DNA from: Candidatus Zhuqueibacterota bacterium | GTDB taxonomy: Bacteria > Zhuqueibacterota > Zhuqueibacteria > Oceanimicrobiales > Oceanimicrobiaceae | Direction: 5' to 3' | Assembly: GCA_029261995.1 (NCBI GenBank) | Contig: JAJDAF010000022.1 | Coordinates: 124,001 to 188,000 of the forward strand | Length of the DNA: 64,000 nucleotides | Part shown: piece by piece, positions 37,599 through 44,784 of the stretch | Position numbering within the stretch: position 1 is the stretch's first letter | How the letters are laid out: the number at the start of each line of letters is the position of its first letter | Program-made: the position numbers and the translations under genes | The notes under the pieces: model-generated | Seen by the model: only the letters and a program-made list of their open reading frames with translations | Told to the model about the DNA's origin: nothing | The model's database searches: none

Positions 37599-37663
37599 AC
37601 TCCCGCGTGTTTTTGGCGGGAGTCTATCCGTTCTCTGGATGCCCGCTAGAAGCGTGCGGGCAT
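37599..37663. repeat. Two tandem hairpins between methyltransferase and phosphoesterase genes
   Basis: Hairpin one: ACTCCCGC (37599-37606) with GCGGGAGT (37616-37623). Hairpin two: ATGCCCGC (37639-37646) with GCGGGCAT (37656-37663). Both 8-bp stems are perfect, with nine-base loops. Neither has a following T-tract. The C-C-C-G-C core is shared, so one arm of each could also pair with the other hairpin, giving alternative folds such as an attenuator or processing site. Confidence 0.6.
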
Positions 37664-37722
37664 GACATTGCACAGAAATTAGAATTAGATTCTGGAGAGC
37701 ATCGAAGGTTGAGAGACTCAAA

Positions 37723-38508
37723 ATGGCAAGAAACAAAATCGCTGTCCTCGGCGGCGTCTACAACAACTATCTCGCTCTCGAAGCGCTGATTGCAGACACA
37801 AAAAGTCGCGGCATCTCCGACCTCTACTGTCTTGGCGACCTGGGCGCCTTTGGTCCGTTTCCCGACCGTGTTCTGCCACTTCTGCTCGAGAATGACATAA
37901 GAGTAGTGCAGGGCAACTACGATGATTCCGTTGGCAACGGACTCAACGATTGTCAGTGCGGCTACACCGACCCGCGGGACAACCACTTCGCCCAAATCAG
38001 TTACGACTACACCTCCTCAAACACCAGCGACGAATTCAAACAATACCAAAAGGCATTGCCGCCGGAAATCCGGCTGGAAGTCGCTGGCAAGCGCGTGCTC
38101 ATGTGCCATGGCTCGCCGCGGCAGACCAACGAATTTCTGTGGGAATCCACCACGCCCGACCATTTCCTGACCAAGAGTTTTGCAGACCACGACGCGGATG
38201 TCATTCTGGCCACACACACCGGGCTGCACTGGAGTCGTGAGCTAGCTTGCGACAAACTGTTCGCCAATGTCGGGGTCATCGGCCGTCCTGAAAATGACGG
38301 CACGACCAATGTCTGGTACGCTATCCTTTCGGCCAATGGCTCTGTTGAAATCGAGTTTGTGCCTCTGACCTATGACCATGATAGGCTGGCTCGCGAGATG
38401 AAAGAGGAGGGCATCCCGCAAGAGTTTGTCGAAACGGTGCTCACCGGCTGGTGGACGACCTGTTTGGAGATTTTGCCGGTGAAGGAGAGGCTGCGAGGTA
38501 GGTTCTGA
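37723..38508 (+). CDS. Divergent metallophosphoesterase-like protein
   Basis: A 261-residue protein of calcineurin-like fold. The usual first motif S-D-I-H-G-N is replaced by G-G-V-Y-N-N, losing both metal ligands (Asp and His), and the G-N-H-D motif is G-N-Y-D-D. Motif G-D-L-G-A-F-G-P, M-C-H-G-S-P and A-T-H-T-G-L-H are retained. It also holds a C-x-C pair in D-C-Q-C-G-Y-T-D-P-R-D-N-H. Because the frame is intact and the rest of the fold well conserved, this looks like a specialised subfamily, not a decaying gene. It follows the ArsM-like gene after two hairpins and is on the same strand; participation in the same pathway is inferred. Confidence 0.82.
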   Translation: MARNKIAVLGGVYNNYLALEALIADTKSRGISDLYCLGDLGAFGPFPDRVLPLLLENDIRVVQGNYDDSVGNGLNDCQCGYTDPRDNHFAQISYDYTSSNTSDEFKQYQKALPPEIRLEVAGKRVLMCHGSPRQTNEFLWESTTPDHFLTKSFADHDADVILATHTGLHWSRELACDKLFANVGVIGRPENDGTTNVWYAILSANGSVEIEFVPLTYDHDRLAREMKEEGIPQEFVETVLTGWWTTCLEILPVKERLRGRF

Positions 38509-38547
38509 ACGCCACGTTAACCACCAAAAAACATCAAGATCTTCATA

Positions 38548-39453
38548 TCACTGGCTCCTCCAACTTGAGATTTCGTCCAATATAGAATGAATCATCGCTT
38601 TGACTTCATCGAGACTGATCTCTTCTTCTGGCCCCCAATACCTGTTGTTGTCGATAAGACTTGATCGCACAACTGGAAAACACTCATCCCCCAAAGTCGT
38701 AATATGCAGATATAGCAGATTGTCAAGCCCGTGTTTCGTTGAGCATTCCGACGTGCCAAATGTGGGCATCAAGAATAACAAGTATCTACTGTTGAGAGTC
38801 AGGTCGTGGGATTTTCGATAGCTCCACACGTCCGTGTCCTCGTATATAGAGGCTTTCCCCGGATCGACTAGCCAACTTTTAGCTCCGAGACCACGGTGGA
38901 AGGTTGAAAATAGAAACTCTATTTTCCTATTCCTGACATCAGGCGCATAGTACTTATTGATCATTTCTATATCTGATATTTGATACTTTATCACCACGGG
39001 ACGTGAACATAATGTGTCGATCTTTGCAATGGTTCCCAGTAAGACAAATGGAGCCCAATAAAGATCTCGCAAATGGTACTTCTGAAACGGAAAATCAAAA
39101 TCTTGATATAGCTCCTTGGACAGAAAGAGTTCCTGTACCACACCTCTGACATGGGTAAACTCATTCATCAAGGGCCTCCTATTCTCATCCCGAAAAAGCC
39201 TGAAAAACTCCTGCGGATTGTTTAAACGCGAAAAACAAAGTCGTGCAAATAACTCCTTGTAAACACTGCTATTCACGTTGCTAAGTCTATTACGAGAGTT
39301 CTTTTTGCTCAATCTCTTCTCCACCGTCTGGATATACTCAACAATGTCTTTCCCCTTCTCCCTGGGAGCCACAGGGTTAAAAATCTCTTGTGAATATCCC
39401 AGGTATGGATACATGCATACGACAACTAACAAAACAACTCTTGGGAATAGCAT
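38548..39453 (-). CDS. Secreted protein of unknown function, AT-richer than neighbours
   Basis: A 301-residue protein that I do not recognise. ATG 39453 has AGGAGGA seven bases upstream and gives a signal peptide (L-F-P-R-V-V-L-L-V-V-V-C-M-Y-P-Y-L-G-Y-S, cleaved probably before Q-E). The mature part is rich in Phe, Tyr, Arg and Lys, with W-A-P-F-V-L-L-G-T-I-A-K-I and Y-W-G-P-E-E-E. No catalytic motif is evident. The visibly lower GC content than surrounding genes, and its isolated position facing the ArsM-like cassette, suggest recent acquisition. Confidence 0.75.
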   Translation of the reverse strand: MLFPRVVLLVVVCMYPYLGYSQEIFNPVAPREKGKDIVEYIQTVEKRLSKKNSRNRLSNVNSSVYKELFARLCFSRLNNPQEFFRLFRDENRRPLMNEFTHVRGVVQELFLSKELYQDFDFPFQKYHLRDLYWAPFVLLGTIAKIDTLCSRPVVIKYQISDIEMINKYYAPDVRNRKIEFLFSTFHRGLGAKSWLVDPGKASIYEDTDVWSYRKSHDLTLNSRYLLFLMPTFGTSECSTKHGLDNLLYLHITTLGDECFPVVRSSLIDNNRYWGPEEEISLDEVKAMIHSILDEISSWRSQ

Positions 39454-39840
39454 TTCTCTTCCTCCTGTTGCTGGGTTAATATTCACAGGTCTGTATGCTT
39501 GCCCGCCTGCTCAGAGTCGCGACTTCCTCAGAAGTATGTACAGTTTTTCTCCGGCGCTTATTCAAGGGAACGTCATAATTGCTTAAACGATGTGGATGTT
39601 GTTACGATGAACGTAAACAGTATCGTGTCCATCAGGCGGCCAGGGATTTGGCGGTTGGCTTCCTAGGGCATCAGGATGATAGTTTAATGATGACACCCTT
39701 ATCTGCTGTTGACAGAACTTCCTCTCAAACGATCTGTGTGTCTTGTCGGCAACCCGCCCACCTTGATTGTAGGTTATTACAAGTTTCTCACCCAACAGAT
39801 CAATGGGTCAAAACAGTCACCAACTTAAGGAGAAGTTGTC
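39454..39840. other. 387-bp divergent intergenic region
   Basis: This lies between two divergently transcribed genes. A TTGACA at 39709-39714 is a good -35 hexamer, but the sequence 17 bases on (ATCTGT) is a poor -10, so no promoter is called. Overlapping frames here have no start signals or motifs. No RNA gene is recognised. Confidence 0.5.
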
Positions 39841-40290
39841 ATGCCACCAGAAAACGCAATCTCAATCGAAATCCCTGCCGAAGAGGTCACGAAGGTGCAA
39901 GATGCCTTGCAGATTATCACGGACACGCTCAAACCTTACCTCATTGCCCTTACACCGAGCGATCGCCAGGAACTCCCGAAAATGAGCGATAAAACCACGC
40001 CATTTGTTGAAAAGGTGCTGAACTATGCGGAAAGCGATTCACAGTTCTCTCCAGCCTACATGGATTTGCCGGAACTCAAGAAAGATGTCGAAGCAGTTTC
40101 CACTCTGACTCGGGTCTTTCGCGTGGTCGCACAGCTTAATGAAAACCTGAACGATACCATCACGCTTGCTGGAAGCGAGGCTTTTATCGCCACGCTTGCC
40201 TACTACAATAGCGTCAAACATGCGGCAAGAATGAACGTGCCCGGCGCCAAAACTATCTATGATGACCTCAAGAAACGGTTCGCGAAGTAG
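39841..40290 (+). CDS. Conserved hypothetical protein
   Basis: A 149-residue cytoplasmic, mainly helical protein. AAGGAG lies nine bases before the ATG. It belongs to a family I have seen only as hypothetical, defined by L-K-P-Y-L-I-A-L-T, P-K-M-S-D-K-T-T-P-F-V-E-K-V and the C-terminal S-G/A-S-E-A, Y-Y-N-S-V-K, M-N-V-P-G-A-K-T-I-Y-D-D-L-K-K-R-F. No signal peptide, membrane span or metal site. Function unknown. Confidence 0.85.
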   Translation: MPPENAISIEIPAEEVTKVQDALQIITDTLKPYLIALTPSDRQELPKMSDKTTPFVEKVLNYAESDSQFSPAYMDLPELKKDVEAVSTLTRVFRVVAQLNENLNDTITLAGSEAFIATLAYYNSVKHAARMNVPGAKTIYDDLKKRFAK

Positions 40291-40606
40291 GCACTCTCGC
40301 GCTTCCGGCTCCAAGGCGCTTTCTCCGAGAAGAGAATCGCGATGTCGAAGTAAAAGGGTTTGGGGAGAAAGCTAGACACTGCAAAAGCTGAGTTGGAGAG
40401 TCGAGTTATAGAGTTCGCTGGTTCGCAGTCGGAGTCTAAGGGTTGGCGTTCCGAGCTTGGAACTGCAAACATGAAGTTCTTAAGTGGTGGGGGGGTACTT
40501 CGCAAGTCCCCCCCTGCTACTCCAGATCTTGATTTCTCACGACCCCACAGTTGCCTCCAGTGCAAAGAAAAGTTGGGTTTTCTGGACCCAAGAGATGTTT
40601 GTGAGT
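40291..40606. other. 316-bp convergent intergenic region
   Basis: This lies between the hypothetical gene and the 3' end of glyS. It contains the G7/C7 hairpin at 40489-40514, the likely bidirectional terminator. Nothing else recognisable. Confidence 0.55.
40489..40514. terminator. G7/C7 hairpin terminator candidate
   Basis: GGGGGGG, one T, ACTT (40489-40500), a CGC loop, then AAGT and CCCCCCC (40504-40514) form an 11-bp stem with a single bulged T. It lies between convergent genes. Confidence 0.6.
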
Positions 40607-41941
40607 CTACTGCACTCTATCTCTTAGATAATTCAACAAACCATCAGCCGCAATCCGCTCCTGAGCCATCGAATCGCGCTCCCTGACCGTCACGGTTTGG
40701 TCTTCCAGGGTTTGCGAATCTACGGTCACACAATAAGGCGTACCGGCCTCGTCCTGGCGGCGGTAACGTCGTCCAACTGCGCCGCCTTCGTCGTAGAACA
40801 CCATCATGTGGTGTTTTAGCTCGTCGGTGAGTTTGCGCGCCAGTTCAGGCATGCCGTCGCGCTTGACCAGCGGGAAGATACCGGCCTTCACCGGCGCAAT
40901 CTTCGGGGACAACCGCAGAACCGTTCTGGTATCTTTCTCCAGCTCTTCTTCCTCGTAAGCGTCAGCCAGGCAAGTCAACAGAGTTCGGTCGCAGCCCGCC
41001 GAGGTTTCGATGATGTAGGGAACAAAACGCTCGCGCGTGGCATCATCGAAATATTTCATGTCCTTACCCGAATGTTCCTGGTGGCGCGACAAGTCGAAGT
41101 CGGTGCGGTTGTGCACGCCCTCCAGTTCTTTCCAGCCAAAGGGGAAAAGATACTCGACGTCAAATGCGGCTTTTGCGTAGTGGGCGAGTTCATTCTCGCC
41201 ATGTTGGTGGAAGCGCAGGTTGTCTTTCTTGATGCCGAGTTCATCATACCAGCCGATGCGCTGTTCCTTCCAGTATTCAAACCACTCTGTGTCCGCGTCG
41301 GGTTTGACAAAGAACTGCATTTCCATCTGCTCGAATTCGCGAGTGCGGAAGATGAAGTTTCGTGGCGTAATTTCATTGCGAAAGGCTTTGCCGATCTGAG
41401 CGATGCCAAACGGCACCTTCTGCCGGGATGATTGCAGCACGTTCTGATAGTTGACGTAAATCCCTTGTGCCGTCTCAGGCCGCAAATAGACCACGGTGCC
41501 GCCTTCTTCCAGTGGCCCCATGTGAGTCTTGAACATCAAGTTGAATTGCCGAATATCCGTCAACTCGCCGCCGCATTGATTGACCATCTTGCTCGGCTTG
41601 TTCGGACATGGTGTCGAATCGAGCTGGTCGGCTCTGAAGCGACCCTTGCAGGTTTTGCAGTCGATGAGCGGGTCCACAAAGCCATCGACATGGCCTGACG
41701 CCTCCCAGATTTTCGGGTGCATCAGAATAGAGGCATCCAGCCCGACGATATCGTCGCGCAGTTGCACCATGTGTTTCCACCAGAATTCCTTGATATTTTT
41801 CTTAAGCTCAATGCCCAGGGGACCGTAGTCGTAACAACTGTCCAGCCCGCCATAAATTTCACTCGATTGGTAGATGTAGCCTCGACGTTTGCACAGGGAG
41901 ACGATCTTATTCATCTTGTTGTCGGAATCGGTCTTGCTCAT
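40607..41941 (-). CDS. glyS: Glycyl-tRNA synthetase, dimeric class II type
   Basis: A 444-residue synthetase of the alpha2 (eukaryal/archaeal/Gram-positive-like) type, not the alpha2beta2 GlyQ/GlyS type. Beginning [26 protein letters not shown]; a zinc-binding C-x2-C ([10 protein letters not shown]) is present. Motif 2 is F-R-N-E-I-T-P-R and the C-terminal anticodon domain is complete. AGAGGAA precedes the ATG. It is last in a minus-strand series beginning at aspS. Confidence 0.96.
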   Translation of the reverse strand: MSKTDSDNKMNKIVSLCKRRGYIYQSSEIYGGLDSCYDYGPLGIELKKNIKEFWWKHMVQLRDDIVGLDASILMHPKIWEASGHVDGFVDPLIDCKTCKGRFRADQLDSTPCPNKPSKMVNQCGGELTDIRQFNLMFKTHMGPLEEGGTVVYLRPETAQGIYVNYQNVLQSSRQKVPFGIAQIGKAFRNEITPRNFIFRTREFEQMEMQFFVKPDADTEWFEYWKEQRIGWYDELGIKKDNLRFHQHGENELAHYAKAAFDVEYLFPFGWKELEGVHNRTDFDLSRHQEHSGKDMKYFDDATRERFVPYIIETSAGCDRTLLTCLADAYEEEELEKDTRTVLRLSPKIAPVKAGIFPLVKRDGMPELARKLTDELKHHMMVFYDEGGAVGRRYRRQDEAGTPYCVTVDSQTLEDQTVTVRERDSMAQERIAADGLLNYLRDRVQ

Positions 41942-41972
41942 TCAGTGTTTCCTCTCTTTCCGGCTGTTTCTT

Positions 41973-43013
41973 CTAGTCAATTTTTTCGGTCTTCAAAATT
42001 CGCGTGGCGCGCTCAGGTGAAACTACGTTGACGTGAAAGCCTGAACCTACCTCGAAGCTGGTGTATGTGCGGAACCTTGGCGTGATTTCGAAATACCAAT
42101 GGTAGTCTTTCTCGAGCGTCTTCCAGTATCCGCGATGCTGCCCGGTGGACAAATTGGGTCCTGTGTGCAGAACCATGACAAAGTTGGGGTCATTCAAAGT
42201 TGTTTTTATCTTGACCAGCACGCTCTGTAGAATCTGAGCCAGGGCACCGTATTGGTCGTTCCACTCGAAGAAAGTTTCATGTTCTCGCGGCATAACCCAG
42301 ACTGAAAAGGGCGCTCTCGCGGCGAAGGGCGCCAGCGCCACAAAATGTTCATTGGCGAGAATCACGCGTTCGTCGTCATTCTCTTCCTGAAACACGATAT
42401 CACAAAACAGGCAGCGCTCCTTGTGTTTGTAATGCTCCATGGCGTTCACCAATTCCGCCTTGACACGTGCAGGCGTGATCGGTGTTGCAATGATGTGCGA
42501 GTGGGCGTGGCCCGCCAAATCCACGGTTGCCTCTCCGTAGTTCTTGTGTACCATGACATATCTGAACCGCGCATCACGCTTCAAGTCAAGCAGCCGGGCG
42601 CGGTAAGCAAGCAAGACGTTTTGAAGTTGTGTCAGGCTCATATTAGACATGTCAACACCCGGCTGCGGTGATTCAATAACCATCTCATGTGCGCCTACGC
42701 CATCAAGCACGTCGTACTGGCCGACGCCACGGCTGTTCAGCTCTCCATGGATTTCGAGCAAGGGTTGCGTGTTTGGCAGAACGCGCACTGCCCAACCGGG
42801 CTCGTCTTTTTTTGATCCGTCATCGCGGATGGCAAATATTTCAGGAGGGGTGTCAGCTTCGTTGCCCTCGTGGTACCTCGATGATGTATTGGCATGGTCT
42901 GGCTGTCGCTGTGTTCGTACCGCGCTGATAAGCTCGTTGATATCGAATCCGTCAGCTAGAATGATAGACCACTGCCCGGTCACTGGATTGCGGCGAAATT
43001 GATTTCTCTCCAT
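41973..43013 (-). CDS. galT: Galactose-1-phosphate uridylyltransferase family protein
   Basis: A 346-residue HIT-superfamily nucleotidyltransferase. N-terminus R-R-N-P-V-T-G-Q-W-S-I-I is typical of GalT-like proteins. The active-site region reads G-H-A-H-S-H-I-I-A-T-P, differing from the classical H-P-H but common in the UDP-glucose/ADP-transfer subfamily, and C-L-F-C-D-I is a zinc motif. The second half carries F-S-V-W-V-M-P-R-E-H. UMP transfer between hexose phosphates is the probable reaction, but GalT relatives using ADP exist. It starts 13 bp after the CBS-domain gene. Confidence 0.88.
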   Translation of the reverse strand: MERNQFRRNPVTGQWSIILADGFDINELISAVRTQRQPDHANTSSRYHEGNEADTPPEIFAIRDDGSKKDEPGWAVRVLPNTQPLLEIHGELNSRGVGQYDVLDGVGAHEMVIESPQPGVDMSNMSLTQLQNVLLAYRARLLDLKRDARFRYVMVHKNYGEATVDLAGHAHSHIIATPITPARVKAELVNAMEHYKHKERCLFCDIVFQEENDDERVILANEHFVALAPFAARAPFSVWVMPREHETFFEWNDQYGALAQILQSVLVKIKTTLNDPNFVMVLHTGPNLSTGQHRGYWKTLEKDYHWYFEITPRFRTYTSFEVGSGFHVNVVSPERATRILKTEKID

Positions 43014-43026
43014 TGCGCTGTCGGCG

Positions 43027-44328
43027 TTAGTCAGAATTCACTTGTTGTTCTCCCTCTACGGCCACGCCATCCACGGTTAATTTAACTTCGATTATCCGGT
43101 TCCGATCAACCTTCTCTACAATGAACCTGTAGTTCTCATAGGAAATCACTTCTTTTTCGGCTGGCACATAGCCGGTCAGGCTTAGAATAAAACCGCCAAG
43201 ACTTTCATATTCTCCCTCGGTCGGTAATTTCTGCGTCAGTGACTCGTTCAACTCGTGCAGGTCTACTTTGGCATCGACCAGGTAGACGTTTTCTTCTATC
43301 TGCCGGACCAACGGCTGCTCGCTGTCGTGCTCATCCTGGATGTCGCCAATGATTTCCTCGATGACATCCTCGAGCGTCACCAGACCGGCGGTGCCACCGT
43401 ATTCATCCACCACAATTGCCATGTGATGCTTTTCTTTTTGAAACTCCTTGAGAAGCAGATCGAGCTTCTTGCTTTCGGGTACAAAATGTGCAGGCCTGGC
43501 CACCTCGCGTAAGCTTCTATCCGGTGACTCTCTGGCTACATTCAGGGGAAGAAGATCTTTGACGTGAATGATGCCGAGAATGTTATCGACATCGTCTTTA
43601 AACAAAGGGATACGGGAGTGGCCGTTTTCGCGAATGAGATTCACTATCGCATGTAAGTCGGTCTGCTCATCGACGCAAACCATATCAGTGCGCGGCACCA
43701 TGACTTCGTGCACCTCAGTGTCGCCGAACTCGATTATGGAGTGAATCATCTGGCGTTCATCTTCCTCGAGGTCGGTCTCTTCGCGGCTGTCTACCATGGC
43801 TCGAATTTTTTCGTGATTCAGCACCGAGGTGTTCAGGTGGAATCTCTCAGAGATGTGGCTGAGCAACCGGTTGAGCAACTTGACCAGGGGCGCCACACCG
43901 CGATAATACAACATCAACGGGATCGAAAGCGCCTGAGCTACCCGTTGGGCCTTGTCGACAATGAAACGTCCTGCCCAGACTTCATGGATAGCAAACATGA
44001 GTACACTGCAGCCAGCCAGTGCCAGAGCGACTCCCCAAAGTGCACGCAGGTCGGCTCTCTCTGTCAGGTTGTTGGCAAGCATAACAGCTGCTCCCACAAA
44101 GAGAAGTGAGGCGACAGCGCGCCCTCCTTTGATGGCAAGGAAAAGCGGTTGACCCTGGCTGAGAAGCGCGCGCGCTCTGCGCTGAGTTTTCTTTTGTTTT
44201 TTGCTGAGAAGCAAAGACTCTGCCTCCGCAAGCGTGGCAAACGCTGCCTCGCAAGCCGCGAAAAACGCAACGCAGGAGAGCGCCAACAGGCCGGTCAGGC
44301 TCAAAAACAATGGTAACTCTGATTCCAC
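43027..44328 (-). CDS. CorC/HlyC-type CBS domain membrane protein
   Basis: A 433-residue protein. An N-terminal DUF21/CNNM segment with about three membrane helices is followed by two CBS domains (H-E-V-M-V-P-R-T-D-M-V, then F-V-P-E-S-K-K-L-D-L-L-L) and a CorC_HlyC domain (I-E-E-N-V-Y-L-V-D-A-K). M-A-I-V-V-D-E-Y-G-G-T-A-G-L-V-T-L-E-D is the hallmark. The family is linked to magnesium or cobalt efflux; a GldE-like role is an option in Bacteroidota. Start is GTG, with GGGAG upstream, directly abutting the ybeY TAG stop, so the two are coupled. Confidence 0.92.
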   Translation of the reverse strand: MESELPLFLSLTGLLALSCVAFFAACEAAFATLAEAESLLLSKKQKKTQRRARALLSQGQPLFLAIKGGRAVASLLFVGAAVMLANNLTERADLRALWGVALALAGCSVLMFAIHEVWAGRFIVDKAQRVAQALSIPLMLYYRGVAPLVKLLNRLLSHISERFHLNTSVLNHEKIRAMVDSREETDLEEDERQMIHSIIEFGDTEVHEVMVPRTDMVCVDEQTDLHAIVNLIRENGHSRIPLFKDDVDNILGIIHVKDLLPLNVARESPDRSLREVARPAHFVPESKKLDLLLKEFQKEKHHMAIVVDEYGGTAGLVTLEDVIEEIIGDIQDEHDSEQPLVRQIEENVYLVDAKVDLHELNESLTQKLPTEGEYESLGGFILSLTGYVPAEKEVISYENYRFIVEKVDRNRIIEVKLTVDGVAVEGEQQVNSD

Positions 44329-44784
44329 CTATGGCTCCCGGCGCGACAGCATCGTTGTCTCAGCCTCGGCAAGCTTCAAATAATGGTCCTCACGCATCGA
44401 CATTTTTTTTTTCGCGTCCGCATTTTTGTCGGTATAGCCCAGGAAGTGCAGGATGCCATGAATGACGATTCTCGTAAGCTCGATCTGTGGGGTGACAGCA
44501 AAGGCCGCTGCATTCTCAACCACGCGGTCAATGCTAATGTATATCTCCCCTTCAAACGAGTCGTCTGTCGCCTCAGTGATTGGAAAAGCGATAACATCCG
44601 TCAGGTAGTCTCGGCCCAGAAACTGCTTATTCAAGGCCAGAAGCCTTGAATCGTCTACCAGCACTACATTCAAGAGCGCATCGCTTTTACCTTCTTCATC
44701 CCAAACCTTACGCGCTGCCGATACAAGTCCGGATACATCGACCGGCCGGCTTTGCTCGTTAAAGATGTCAACCTTGCACTTCAT
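44329..44784 (-). CDS. ybeY: YbeY endoribonuclease / rRNA maturation factor
   Basis: A 151-residue zinc-dependent endoribonuclease involved in 16S rRNA maturation and ribosome quality control. Starting at 44784 gives M-K-C-K-V-D-I-F-N; the frame continues upstream inside pgpH without a ribosome site. Motif D-V-I-A-F-P-I and the zinc region I-H-G-I-L-H-F-L-G-Y-T-D-K: the first two His are normal but the third ligand (D-H in most YbeY) is D-K, a variant I recall from Bacteroidota. It overlaps the pgpH 3' end by 17 bases. Confidence 0.93.
   Translation of the reverse strand: MKCKVDIFNEQSRPVDVSGLVSAARKVWDEEGKSDALLNVVLVDDSRLLALNKQFLGRDYLTDVIAFPITEATDDSFEGEIYISIDRVVENAAAFAVTPQIELTRIVIHGILHFLGYTDKNADAKKKMSMREDHYLKLAEAETTMLSRREP

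Noticed and set aside
39579-39992. 137-codon plus-strand frame rich in Cys and His
   Set aside because: Its second half lies out of frame over the conserved hypothetical gene, whose own start signal is good.
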